This document shows positions 1 to 19,359 of a stretch of 64,000 bases of DNA, in pieces. Positions within the stretch are counted from its first letter, which is position 1; every line of letters starts with the position of its first letter. A model generated the notes under the pieces. The model did not search any database. It had not been told where the DNA came from and was given only the letters and a program-made list of their open reading frames with translations. The position numbers and the translations under genes are program-made. This stretch comes from Cololabis saira (Eukaryota > Chordata > Actinopteri > Beloniformes > Belonidae): contig NC_084591.1 of the NCBI RefSeq assembly GCF_033807715.1, positions 44,643,868-44,707,867 of the forward strand, given 5' to 3'.

Positions 1-382
1 TCCCAATCAGCATTTCTTTCCTGCCCTATCTTTTCACCGTTGATTCTGATTGACAGGTGGACGGGGGTCGGGGGGCGTGGCCTCGGACGTGGGCGTGGCC
101 TCGGCCGCCAGGCTCACCTGGGGGTCAGACGCCGGGAGACGCGGGACGGAGGAGAACGAGACCACTGTTTCCGAGATGCCCGGAACATGTTGAGCTTTAT
201 ATGATAATTTTTTTTGTCTTTTTGTCTTTTTTTATTTTTTTAACTCAAATAGATATTAATCTTCCGACTTTACGGAGCTACAAGCGACAAAACTCGACGT
301 TAAAGTTGGTGTCGCTCCTGCCCTGACTGTTTGCTCCACCGACGAGCGCCGGCCGGTCCCTTTCATCCCGCTCCGCGTGACG
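1..382. other. Region upstream of tdgf1
   Basis: No gene can be assigned. There is an acceptor-like ttgacag at about 51-57 followed by GC-rich sequence, so a last exon of an upstream gene is possible. None of its short reading frames resembles a family I know. The 60-360 stretch is GC-rich then T-rich and probably includes the tdgf1 5' untranslated region and promoter; no TATA box is clear. Confidence 0.3.
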
Positions 383-8516
<8,134 letters not shown>

Positions 8517-8639
8517 ACCGCCCGGAGGAACTTCATCAAGTTGCCACGGCGACGCCCGGGAGGCTCTCTGCACTACGTCAACCGGTTTACCGGTTCGGTT
8601 CCAGGGCTGGAGGACCTAAAGTATTTATGTGTTGAATTC

Positions 8640-9590
8640 AAAATTTACCATGAAGGGTTTTTTTGTCACTTTGGAAAAGAAACATTTTATTTTGAAAATG
8701 TCACTCAGATCATTCTTTTTAATACCATTTTAAAACAAACTATAAAATTGTCACTTTATTTTGAAAATATCACTTTTTTTAATTACCACTTTTAACAAAA
8801 CCATGAAAGTGTAACTTTATTTTTAAAATATATCACTTTTTTTAATTACCACTTTTAAAGAAACCTTGAAAATGTCACTCAGATTTTTTTTTAAATACCA
8901 TTTTAAAACAATGGTATTGTTTTTATACCATTTAAAAACGAAACCATAAAATTGTAACTTTATTTTGAAAATATGTCACTCAGATCTTTCTTTTTAATAC
9001 CATTTTAAAACAAACCATAAAAATGTCACTTTATTTTGAAAATATGTCACCTTTCTTAATACTATTTTAAATGAAACCATGAAGTTGTAACTTTATTTTG
9101 AAAATATATCACTTTTTTTAATTACCACTGTTAACGAAACCATAAAATTGTAACTTTATTTTGAAAATATGTCACAGATTATTTTTTTAAATACCATTTT
9201 AAAACAAAACCATGAAATTGTAACTTTATTTTGATGAGTATTTTTGTGTTTAATGATTTTTATTCTTGAACAAACAAAAACCTGCAGCAGTAAATGTCAG
9301 GAGGTGGTGGGGGGTTTTCATTGGCTCTTATCTCCCCGGGGTCTTATCTCCCCCCCTGTTTATGGAGGATCTGCTGCTCTCTTATCTTGAACCAACACAT
9401 CAGCTGTCGCTCTGGAGTCTGTCAGCCTCTGACATCCCATAATGCCCCCTCACGTACATGTGGTGCAGGACTCATCGGCAACAATGGGGAGTTTCTTCTT
9501 CAGAATGCATTTTTCAAACCAGACCATGAAATTGGAACTTTATTTTGAAAATATGTCACTCAGATTTCTTTTTTTAATACAATTATTTCA
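8640..9590. repeat. AT-rich tandem array in the tdgf1 3' flank
   Basis: Roughly nine diverged units of 55-75 bases. Each contains ccataaaattgtaacttt, attttgaaaatatgtcac and taccattttaaaa phrases. A GC-richer interruption at 9280-9500 carries no recognisable gene. Confidence 0.8.
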
Positions 9591-9595
9591 ACCTG

Positions 9596-9950
9596 TCCAC
9601 CCATCCATCTTTCCATCCATCCATATATCCATCTTTCCATCCATTCATTTATCCAAATATCCATCCATCTTTCCATCCATTCATCCATCCAGCTTTCCAT
9701 CCATCCACATATCCATCTTTCCATCCATCATCCATTAATTTATCCAAATATCCATCCATCCATCCATACATACATACCGTATATCCATCTTTCCATCCAT
9801 TCATATATCCATCCATCCATTCATTTATCCAAATATCCATCCATCTTTCCATCCATCCATTCATATATCCATCCATCCATTCATTTATCCAAATATCCAT
9901 CCATCCATCCATCTTTCCATCCATCCATTCATCCATCCACTTTGTGGAAA
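9596..9950. repeat. (CATC)n / (ATCC)n-rich low-complexity array
   Basis: Imperfect ccat-ccat units punctuated by cattcatttatccaaatat at a longer period. The Trp/Met/Asp-rich reverse frame is an artefact. Confidence 0.9.
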
Positions 9951-10084
9951 ACATCATGCCTGGTCCCCAAAAAGGGACAAAATTTCACGATACAAAAACG
10001 TGACGACCGCGCCTCAACCCGCGGACCAAAATCTTACTACGCTCAGAAGAAACTAGTACCGTTTTGCGGTCCCGATCACGGGAC

Positions 10085-11050
10085 TCTTGGGGGATGTAGC
10101 AACTCGTAATGTAATAACGGCTCATAATGTAACAGAGGTGTCAAAAGTATTTACATTCATTACTCAGGTAGAAGTATAGATACTAGAGTTTAAAAATACC
10201 CCTGTAGAAGTTGAAGTATCAACTCAAGTTTTTTACTCAAGTAAAAGTATAAAAGTACTGGTTTCAAAACTACTTAAAGTATAAAAGTAAAAGTAATGTA
10301 AGGGGGAAAAAAGCCATTAAGTACAAAAGCCATTGAAAATGAATGCATCTTAGTATAATGCAAATATATTAAAGAACCATATATGTGTACTATTGAGCAT
10401 TAACATGTGTTTCAGAGAGCAGGAGATATGATGACTAGTTGCCTATAAGTATTGTAATGGTGCAAAAAGTCCAACTTCAGAGGCATGTTATCATTTATCC
10501 TAATGTTTATTGGAATGTACATCCAAGTTTAGTTGCAGGAATCTGAGGGAACGGATGTAAGAACAAAACTGGACAAGAACATCTGAAACAACCACAACCA
10601 AATTCACTCTATCCGGATGGAGCAATTTAACTGGATAGGTTTTTTTTAAAGGCCGAAATGAAATAGAGTAACAAGGCTGTTTTTAAAATGTAAGGAGTAA
10701 AAAGTACAGATAATTGCGTGAAAATGTAAGGAGTAAAAGTAAAAAGTCGTCTGAAAAATAATTACTCCAGTGAAGTATAGATAACCAAAATTTCTACTTA
10801 AGTAAGGTAACGAAGTATTTGTATTTCGTTACTTGACACCTCTGTAATGTAATAACTTAAATGTAATAAAAGTTAATAATGTAATAATCGGCTCATAATG
10901 TAATAAAATCATGAGCGCATAACGTAATAACGGCTTTGCGCATAATGTAATAATGTAATAACTTAATACATTATGAGCCTTACTGGTGCCGCTCAAAAAA
11001 CCGCTCATATAATGTAATAATGGCTCATATTGTGAGAAAACAGTTGCATT
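10085..11050. repeat. aatgtaata-rich repeat split by a hAT element
   Basis: Short direct repeats of taatgtaataa and ggctcataatgtaa lie on both sides of the hAT element at 10133-10844. The element clearly landed in this low-complexity tract. Confidence 0.75.
10133..10844. mobile_element. Non-autonomous hAT transposon, 712 bp, with 8-bp target duplication
   Basis: It starts cagaggtgtcaa and ends ttgacacctctg. Flanking 8-mers at 10125-10132 and 10845-10852 are both taatgtaa. The body is rich in agtaaaagtataaaagta, a stretch shared in style with the element at 39336-40228. It has no transposase. Confidence 0.9.
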
Positions 11051-11104
11051 ATCATAATTTTTACCTCTTAAAGGTGCAAATAAAGCAAACAGCATGGGTT
11101 TCAG

Positions 11105-11785
11105 CGCATTAGTAAACTAAATTAGTTAAACCAAGTATTATTTAATAGTAATAGTGCATTCTCACATTTTATTATGTAAGATGTATAAAGTTGAGCCACT
11201 AGGTGGGACCCATGTTAGTTATTTTGGGTCTTTGCGAATGCCATGCTAACTTACACTGTCTGATTGTTCAGGTAAGCAGTGCTATTTTTGAACTCCAAAG
11301 TTCAATTAATATCTTTGTTAAACCAAGCCATCCACCTTCTCTCTTTAAATATTTGGTGTATTAAGATGCTTGTTAGGATAATGTATGTATGTATGTAAAA
11401 TGTATTTTATTTAATTTTTTTCTACCGGACCAACCGGACGCTCCCCCCTCCCCCTCCGGAGCAGGGGAGGAGTATATAAACAGGAGAGCAAAAAACACCA
11501 AGAGGTCCTGGCTGCAGGCCTCCGCTGTGAGGTCGCTTCCGGTGCAGGCTCCACTGTCAGGACGCCTCCACTGTCAGGCCGCTACCACCGCAGGCTACTC
11601 TCAAGCATGGCTCTCAAGCCACCGTCACTATCAGGACAGGAAATGCACGGGATACGTTTCAAAATAAAATCGCGAGCGCACTTCCGGTTGAATCGCTTTC
11701 CTCACAAAAGCATGAATTAGTAAAAATATGACGTAAAATCGATCAATTGCTATAGTATATATAAAATAAAGCTTTTGATTTGGAC
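11105..11785. other. Stretch without a gene; possible decayed promoter-bearing repeat
   Basis: A TATA-like tatataa at about 11472 is followed by GC-rich sequence with repeated gccgctaccacc / gtcaggacgcc phrases and an aataaa at about 11663. This could be a degraded LTR-type unit, but no terminal repeats or partner copy are visible. Confidence 0.25.
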
Positions 11786-11792
11786 AATTAAA

Positions 11793-12790
11793 TAGATCCT
11801 CCAGAAAAACGCGGGCAAAAATCCTTGATTCTGCGGGCTAAAATCCTTGATTCTGCGGGCTAAAATCATTGATTCTGCGGGCTAAAATCATTGATTTTGC
11901 GGGCTAAAATCCTTGATTCTGCGGGCTAAAATCATTGATTCTGCGGGCTAAAATCATTGATTATGCGATTAAATGTGCGGTTTTTTTATGTGCTTTTATG
12001 CGGTGAAATTGTGAATATGCTGGAAGTTGCGGAATATGCGGGAAGTCGTGGAATATGCGCAAAGTTGCAAAATATGCTAAATATGCAGGAAGTTGCGGAT
12101 TCGGCGCTGAGCTCTTCCCTCTTAAATTCAGCGGGCTGTCTCGTCTGATCTAAGGGTCGTAGGAGAAAAAAAAGGAGAGCGCAGGTGGAGAGGAGAGGGG
12201 CGGTGGCCGTCTCTCTCCCTCCAGCCCGCGGCTCAGTGCTCGGGTGATTGCCGGGCGCACCGGCGCGACGAGGGGGACGAGACAGAGCTCCGTCACCCCA
12301 CGCGTCCGCCGCCAAGATCCCCCAAGTGGATGGGAGCTCCGCCTCCGCCGGCCCTCGCAGGCGCAGTGGTGCGCGGTCAGCGCGGATCCTGAGTCCACCG
12401 GCAGCCGCGCCCCCCGCGCAAGCGGGGGGCTTGACGGAGACGGCACTCCCTTTTCCCTGAGCTGCTGTTTGGGGGGTGGCGGTTTCTGCGAGGGGTGCGG
12501 AGGTCTCCGGGCGGGTCCCGCACGTCGCGACCGGGCGTCCCGACATGTCACTCACAACACTTCCCCCTTTTTCCAAACTTTATGCAAAAATGTGCAGCGA
12601 TGATGCGGTGAAATCAAGCGAGCCCCGCATAATTCGCATATTCAGCGCGGACATATGCAATATTAACCCCAGTAAAAGTGATTTTTCTGCACCAGACATT
12701 GAAATCCACGGAAGGTCTGTAAATCCACGGACAGCCGTGAAATCCGCGAAAAATTCTGCGATCACGGAATCGCGGATTCCTGGAGGGTGT
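11793..12790. mobile_element. hAT-like non-autonomous element, 998 bp
   Basis: The flanks are a perfect 7-base direct repeat, aattaaa (11786-11792 and 12791-12797). The ends are tagatcctccag and ctggagggtgt, inverted over CCTCCAG and beyond (ttcgcgg-type subterminal sequence at the right). A GC-rich core (12160-12540) makes several meaningless overlapping frames. A 22-bp minisatellite lies near the left end. Confidence 0.75.
11812..11965. repeat. 22-bp minisatellite inside the element
   Basis: About seven copies of gattctgcgggctaaaatca/c, differing mainly at ccttg versus cattg. Confidence 0.92.
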
Positions 12791-12797
12791 AATTAAA

Positions 12798-13317
12798 GCA
12801 TTAGCCTTTGTCTTTTTCAAAACACTTCTCATTAATGATTGCCATATATGTAGACTAATATACACTGCACTGCTTAACTGTACAACTTAGTCATTATGAA
12901 AAACAAACAGGGGGTGATATGACTCAGGGCTCAATTGTCTTTGTGGCCTACTATAAAGCTTAGGATCTTGAAAAGAGGTCAAATAGTTGATCAATGAAAA
13001 CAATGTTGGGCAGGAGTAACATTGGTCAATGCACAAATTTTAAGTTCTTACTCATATTCATAAGCCAACATCTCATAGGCCTATACATTTTATTGTGTAC
13101 TATACAGTATATTCAGTACTTCACTGGCTTTTCATTATCATTTAACTTTGACTTTATTGCACTGCTGTTTTACTTTATTTGTTTTTCTGTTGTATTATTC
13201 TGTATTTTTATTCATAACCACCATACATTTCATGTTTGGTTCTATGTCTATGCTAATTATGTTCTTGTGCTGCTGGAACACCTAAGTACCACTAGATACA
13301 ACCCTAACTCTTGATAT
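12798..13317. other. AT-rich stretch, nothing recognised
   Basis: Contains short frames only. It is probably the 3' flank of the minus-strand zinc-finger gene that ends at 13318. Confidence 0.4.
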
Positions 13318-14934
13318 CTACAGTATACAAACTGTCTCTGCTGGCTGCAACTCTGTGACATAGTCTGTGAGTGCTTTTGGTTTTATAACGTCATCTGGCA
13401 GGTTAGCTGGAAGTTTTTTATGTCCATATATATACTCTACAAGTCGTTTGAAGACTTCTGCTGATGGTGGATAGACAGTATCTGGGTGCTTTTTTGGTGT
13501 ACTGGTGCTGGTTTCCTCTGTTCTGAACACATCCTGGTTCGTTTGAAATAAATGCCATTTGCTTATATTTTTGTGGACACATGACATCTTTGGTTTGGCA
13601 CAAGGGCAATGCCATGTGTTTGCTGATGAATTGTATGTTACAAATATCCTCCCAAGGCGACTGTAATAGTGTAAAGTTGGCTCATGGACTGAAAAACAAA
13701 AGTGCTTTGAGCTTTCCTCAAATGACACCTCAACACAGAGAGGGACATGTGCTGCCTGTGCATTTTCTTGCCTTTTAATACAGGTTGACTTTTTTGGGTC
13801 ACCAAAAAATTTTAAGTGCACCATTTCTGATAAAATATCTTCTCTAAGGCATTCTTCAGTGGCTATGTCTGTACAGTATTGCAAAGAGTGGATGTGTTCA
13901 CAGTGTGTAAAAATTAATCCACTTCGTGATGCCATTTTGGAATACTGCCTGCATTCTTCCAACTCACACTGAACCTTGTGTACTCGACCCCAGGTTTTGT
14001 TCTGTACATGTATGGGGATTGAAAAGCCATGCCCTCCTTTTTGGACTGCAGAGATCCCAGTTTTGGCATCCACACAGACACTCTTTAAATTATCACTTTC
14101 TGTTACATCCTTCGGTTTCTTGGGGTGCCTCCTCTGGATGTGTTTGGCCAAGTTTCTCTTCAAACAAGTAACTGAACAGAGGGGACATTGGACCTGTTTC
14201 AGTTTGGATTTTGGACCTTGAGTCTCTTGGGTAGTATGTACAACAGAAGAGGAAACCAAAGGAGAAGACGATGTCATATGTGTGTCTGCTGAGGAGTGGA
14301 TGGTAGATGTTTGAATTGATTGGGCAGAGGGAATAGTACATGCGATTGTATCCTGTTGCACAAGAAGGTCTGGAGATGGGGATATTATGGTTGGTGGAAG
14401 CAGAGGAATGGATGCAGCAGACGAACTTGGTTGTAGGGCGGGCAAGGATGAATCCTTGGACTGGGCAGCTGCTGAGGTGGAAGATGGTTGTATGGGACAA
14501 GACTTTAAGTGTGCTTGCATGTCTGTCCTTCTAACAACAGTTTTGTCACAAAAAGGACAATGATAATGTCCCCCATTCCTGCAGTTCAAATTGCAGCGGC
14601 AGATCTTCTTATCTAAGAGTAAGTAGAAAATGTTTATATTAGACAATGACAAAAAAGTCACATGAACGCACGCACACGTCCACATGTACGTGTGTGTGTG
14701 TGTGTGTGTGTGTTTGTGTACACACACATGTGTATCTTTAATCTAAAATACAATGGCATTACCTTGAAATGCAATAGCATTTTTAATATGGACTTCCAAA
14801 TGTCGCTGAAGTCTGGCTGGTTGTCTTGGCTTGAACATGCCTTTGGGGCAAAGGGGGCAGTGGAACTGTCTGCAACATGTTGTGCAGCGTTCCACTGCAG
14901 GCTTTCCATCACACGTGATGATTGAATGATGCAT
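13318..14934 (-). CDS. Transposon-type protein with C2H2 fingers and a SWIM-like cysteine/histidine motif, 2 exons, 488 aa
   Basis: Exon a (14763-14934) begins at an ATG at 14934; exon b is 13318-14612. The donor (caag|gtaatg) and acceptor (cttag|ataag) give an in-frame join. Seen: a CxxC...CPLC...H-x3-H-like finger in exon a; a second finger HCPFC...H-x4-C at the start of exon b; a long Ser/Thr/Pro-rich linker; a third CPLC...H-x4-H finger; then a region ending WHCPCAKPKMSCVHKNISKW, a CxCxnCxH pattern like SWIM zinc-binding motifs. I recall similar multi-copy fish proteins that continue past this point, so the stop at 13318 may be a truncation or an unspliced exon end. Function is unknown; I infer an accessory or transposase-type protein of a large DNA transposon. 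Intron a carries a (TG) tract at 14690-14712. Confidence 0.6.
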
Positions 14935-15766
14935 CTAAAAAGGATATAAAATGCATCATGTGTTTGAATGATAGTACATGAACTTCAATTCAAATTAAAC
15001 TGCCTGCAAACTTAGATTGTCTTTGCTTACAGGTAAAATGGCCACTTGCACCAGGTAGTGTAAATGAGGGCCTACCTCTGTAGAAGAATTAATAATGACC
15101 AAGAAAATGCTGCACTGCGGGTTAATGTTCAGCATTCAAAAACGTACTTAAGTGACAGTTGCTATAACAAGACAGTTCAGTAATTTAGTATGTTATGTTG
15201 AAGCAAAATATACTCAAGTATCAAAAACAAAAGTACTGATGGTACAGCAGCATGCTATTTCTCAGTCATTTCAGTTACTAGTCGTTGTGTTTATATACTG
15301 TAGTATACAACAGAGGTGGAAAAATAAAAATGTGCCAAGTAGTCCTGACACATTTAAAAAAAGTTAACAATCCCTGTAGTAAGGGAAGCGTCTGAAAATC
15401 TGGGAACTAAATCGTTACCAAGAAATCTCTTCACCAATGTGTTTCTAAAGGTGTCTAATAACATGTCCTAAAAAGTTGAAATTCAACTCCTGGGGGAAAC
15501 CTCGCAAAAAACTGCACAAAGTCGGGGTACAAATAACCGATTTTCAAAAATTTGAAAATGCTTAATTTGGCCTTAATTAGCTTGTGAGGGGTCAAACTAG
15601 GGTTTTTTTTTATGATTCTGAGTTCATTTACAGCATTTGTTTTTCACTACAACCATTCCTTAGTGGAAAAACTGCCACACCCTTTTTTGCATTTACATAA
15701 GATTGCATTTATTACAATTCGTTTCACATTAGTCAAAGCAAACAGTGATCCCCCTTGTGGAATGCT
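14935..15766. other. Spacer between two minus-strand transposon genes
   Basis: AT-rich, no coding support. It probably contains 5' untranslated sequence of the zinc-finger gene and 3' sequence of the CXC gene. Confidence 0.4.
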
Positions 15767-17700
15767 TTATGAGTCAATGTCTGAGTATTCCTCATCAATG
15801 CCATCATCATGAATAGCATTCTTGCAGGTAATGCCTTGACAGACTCCACAAGCTGAGATGCACTTGACGCTATTCTTCTTGCAGCTGCATCGCCGGCTGC
15901 TGCAATCTCCATGGCAATTGCAGCTTGGGAACTGGAGTAGCTCTTCAGTAGCCATGGGGTCTAGAGTTGGAACTGGCTCATAACCATGAACACCTATTGT
16001 CCATCCATAGTCACTGGGGTCCAGAGACATGCTCTGTAGAAGGAGCCAGTCCGTAGTCTGCAGTCTGTAGGTAGGCATGGAACGAATGCTGTGCTGCTGC
16101 ACCCTCTGTTGGAGGTAGAGTCTCCGGTTTGATCAGCCCAGCCGCTGCCTTACGTGAGAAGATCGTATCGAAGTTGTATCGAACTTCACCCAGAGTAGTA
16201 CCTGGTCCATGGTAGATGTAGTGGAAGATCGCAGTACTAGCCTGAATCACTGCATCCAGTTTCCAGTTCCTTCATCAGTTGACAGTACAGCCGTGCACCT
16301 TTGGCATACTCCATGGGAACGGTGTTGGCACCATTTCTATTCACCCTCTCCACATCAGTTTTTCAGGTCAACTCAGACAAATGCCACCTACAAAAGTTCT
16401 CCGACGACTCCGTCATCGTGGGTTACATCAGCGACAATCGGGAAGAGGAGTACAGGGACCTAGTGGAGAACTTTGTGGGACAGTGTAACACCGACCATCT
16501 CCAGCTTAACACCACCAAGACAAAGGAGATGGTGGTGGATTTTGGGAGGAGTAAGAGGATTCCCACCCCCATTTACATCCGGGGGGTGGAGGTGGAGAAG
16601 GTGGACACCTATAAATATCTGGGAGTCCAAATGAACAATAAACTGGACTGGACTGATAACACCGAGGCTCTCTACAAGAAGGGGTAGAGCTATTCTTCCT
16701 AAGGAGGCTACGGTCTTTTAATGTCTGCAGCAGATATCAACGAAGGTCTGATATTTTATCAGACCGTTGTTGCCAGTGCCCTCTTTTTTGCGGTGGCATG
16801 TTTGGGGGGGCAGCGTCAGCGCGGCAGGGGCAGCCAAGATTAATAAGCTGGTGAAGAAGGCTGGCTCTGTAGTGGGAGCAGCCTGGACAGTCTGGAGGTG
16901 GTGGCGGAAAAAAGGACAAGGAGGAAGCTGCAGCCATCATGGACAATCCCACCCACCCCTTAAATGATGAACTGATGGGGAGGAGGAACCTTCAGCCACA
17001 GACTTGTCTCCCCCGCCAGAGCACCAAGCGTTTTGGCCAGTCATTTGTGCCTGTGGCCATTAGACTCCACAACCAGGCGTTGCCAACGGACCACCAGACA
17101 GGGGGGGGATCTGAGGACTTGTGTTTTTGCACACTTGCACTTTTTGCACACTACTTGCTCTTGCACATGTACTGGACTCTTTTTTAACTGTTTTTTTTTT
17201 TACTGATGATGGCCTGCAGCTGCAAAGATGTCCAGCATTCAGGTAGCAATGCAGGACAGGTGCCCATCGTGGTCTGCAAGCCGCTCAGTTCGGATGAACA
17301 TCTTAATAACATTTACCATGTTGTGGTACTGCACCCATAGTGCAGGTGTTCGTCCTCCTTCAGCGAGTCTTTGAAGGTTTCTTCAAATCTCTACTCAAAC
17401 AATACCACCACTGGATCTGTGTGACTGGCTCCCATCTTCCCATCAGCAACCATCTCCATGAAGGTCCTCATTCCAACAAGCTCCTCCTCAGTGAAGGCAT
17501 GTTTCATGATGTGCTGATACATGGCTGCATTAATGAGGAGGTGAGCACGGATTGCTTTGTCAAAACACCCTCCATCCAGGATGTGGCTGGCTGTCGTACT
17601 CCCCGGATAAATCAGCTGGATCAGCTCTAGTAGTCCAGAATCCTCCATGACGTTACCAATGGATCCAAGGTATGACTTCAGCAGATGAGACCTGCCCAAC
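15767..17700 (-). pseudogene. Broken CXC-domain transposon-associated gene, split by an L2 LINE
   Basis: Read on the minus strand, 17699-17205 gives a segment with SYLGSIGNVMEDSGLLELIQ and AIRAHLLINAAM, then QYHNMVNVIKMFIRTERLAD, with two in-frame stops and at least one frameshift. The LINE interrupts at HHQ|YAKGARLYCQ. After it come 16306-15767 with further frameshifts, then LDPSDYGW, GYEPVPTLDP and a C-terminal cysteine cluster CNCHGDCSSRRCSCKKN...CGVCQGITC, a CXC/tesmin-like motif. I recall the same order of motifs in large multi-copy proteins of fish, cnidarians and arthropods, normally several hundred residues. The C-terminus ends naturally (DIDS, stop at 15767). Function unknown; this copy is dead. 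Confidence 0.7.
16311..17200 (+). mobile_element. 5'-truncated L2-like LINE inserted antisense in the CXC gene
   Basis: The plus-strand frame starts within reverse transcriptase at GTVLAPFLFT and shows the catalytic FSDDS block, then KYLGVQMNNKLDW and LFFLRRLRSF. After frameshifts come INKLVKKAGSV, MDNPTHPL and the C-terminal AIRLHN. This order is typical of fish CR1-L2/Maui elements. It ends in a T-rich 3' tail. The 4-base tact at 16307-16310 and 17201-17204 marks the target; joining the flanks restores the CXC reading frame. Several frameshifts make it inactive. Confidence 0.85.
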
Positions 17701-17946
17701 CTATTTTCAGTATTATTATAGTACGTATTTCAGTGGTTCCCAACTTGTCAATAGTTGTTGCAGAACCATTAATGCATATTCCATAGGGTTTAAGCTTGTC
17801 GTAGGAATCTATGTGCCTTTAGGTCCTTTCGAAAAATAGCGCCTCCGTCTTCTCAGACGAGCGAGAAGGTTTACTGGGTCGAGCAGGGAGAGAAGGATCC
17901 TGGTGTTTTCTTTCCTAATACCTTGCTCCAGACACTTGTAGTCCAT

Positions 17947-18031
17947 GTAGTTTTCCAGGACCTTCCAATTGTCCAGCTATTGTCTATACTATAGACAATA
18001 GCTGGACAATTGGAAGGTCCTGGAAAACTAC
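17947..18031. repeat. Perfect 85-bp palindrome, 42-bp arms, 1-base loop
   Basis: The left arm (17947-17988) and right arm (17990-18031) are exact reverse complements around a single C at 17989. The left arm matches the intact integrase copy; the right arm is its inverted duplicate. Confidence 0.97.
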
Positions 18032-18033
18032 TA

Positions 18034-18092
18034 CTGCCAATATTCTGACTGGATGCTATAGACTCTATAGCATCCAGTCAGAATATTGGCAG
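18034..18092. repeat. Perfect palindrome, 28-bp arms, 3-base loop
   Basis: 18034-18061 and 18065-18092 are exact reverse complements with loop act. Here the right arm corresponds to the integrase sequence and the left arm is the inverted copy. Confidence 0.97.
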
Positions 18093-18157
18093 CGATATAA
18101 ACCATTAGCTCTCAATATCCTCGTTAATTGCCTTGCACTAACAATAATCCCACATTA

Positions 18158-19359
18158 AGAAAAACTAAATGTGTGTGCATTATACATTTTTCAAAAAGCT
18201 ATTATACCTCGTTCAAAATGCCAATGGCTTTGTTGATTTTCATTAATGCACTTGAAAGGCAAAAACACTTTGGTAAAGGTTTGGGTTGTGTAGTTACCTT
18301 GCCATGATGTAACTCCAAATAAGGGACAAGAAATGAAAAAATAGCTCCAGTGATTAGAATTAGTTACATGGTAAGGTAAACTACACAACCTAAACCTCTA
18401 CAAAGTGGTCTTGCCCTACAAGACTTGAACAGGGAACTGTTGTATTTTCATATATTTTTGTTACGATTTTATGGTTTTATATTTTTCTATTACAACCACT
18501 TTGATGTACATGTTGCTGCTTGTGTCGGACTTAGTGCTACAGGGTCCATGTTCCTTATCTTTGTTTTCATTGTTTAAAAAACAAATGTGTTTTAAGAATG
18601 TTCATAATGAGCACTTTGAGCCTGAACTTGAACGTTATAGCTGCTTGAGGCGCACCTATTCCTTTCCTCAAATTAAGCACTATCATAATTAAGCAGTGGT
18701 TCTACACGTGCCTTTGTATCTTATTTTCATTGTGTAAAGAAACCCAAAAAAATGTTAAATGTTCTTTAACACTTATCCTGAATCCTAACCTGAACCTTGT
18801 TGCTGCTTGAGGTGGATCTAGTCCTACAGTTCGTTTAATAAAATGACTCAAATGGCTGACAGTGTTCATGTATTGTTTAATTCAATAGTTTTAATATATA
18901 ACATTTTGTAAGAATTACTCTTAAAGTCATCTCTTATACAAACACAAAAATATAATACACCAGTCTGTTAAAACCAAAGGTAAATAAAATAGCCATTTAT
19001 TTGGATAGTGACCCATAACATCTTGTGTTGGGCTACTAGTATTGGTAGACAATTCACTTTGCCTATACTCATTGATGTAATAGACTGGACATACAGGAGA
19101 TTCTTGCAGAATGACCGTTTTTGCTTGAAGTGGGAGTATTTTTTTTTATCCAAAATGTCAAGATTCCTTAAGACATCTGCTGATCAGCTGTCAGCATTGG
19201 ATAATTAGAGTTAGAGTTTTCATGTAACAATACAAGTGTAGATTAATTGAACTCTCGTTTTATATACTTTATTTAAATGATCACCAATACATTCAAGCAG
19301 GAGAACAAGTTTTTCCACCACCGGACATGACATCTTTAGACTGAAACAAACAGTATCAA
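18158..19359. other. Spacer between integrase fragment and integrase gene
   Basis: No gene recognised. An imperfect hairpin spans about 18280-18395 (ggttgtgtagtt...aactacacaacc). Phrases such as gctgcttgaggcg/tgg recur at about 18515, 18640 and 18805, suggesting old tandem duplication. Confidence 0.4.

Larger units (their letters stand above)
17766..18157 (-). pseudogene. Fragment of the IS3-like integrase gene rebuilt with two fold-back hairpins
   Basis: Sequence from aaccattaatgcatattcc to actaacaataatcccaca parallels 20620-20973 of the intact gene. It has small deletions and, in its middle, two perfect inverted duplications replacing about 40 bases of the normal sequence. It covers roughly residues 30-148 of the integrase. 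It is not coding. Confidence 0.85.

Noticed and set aside
8540..8555. gttgccacggcgac as a second X-box
   Set aside because: The right half-site has a mismatch (GGCGAC) and spacing is off. It is part of a repeat also found in intron 4.
11986..12603. Overlapping frames of up to 196 residues in the GC-rich core
   Set aside because: All frames on both strands are open because of base composition; none has a domain, and they lie inside a non-autonomous element.
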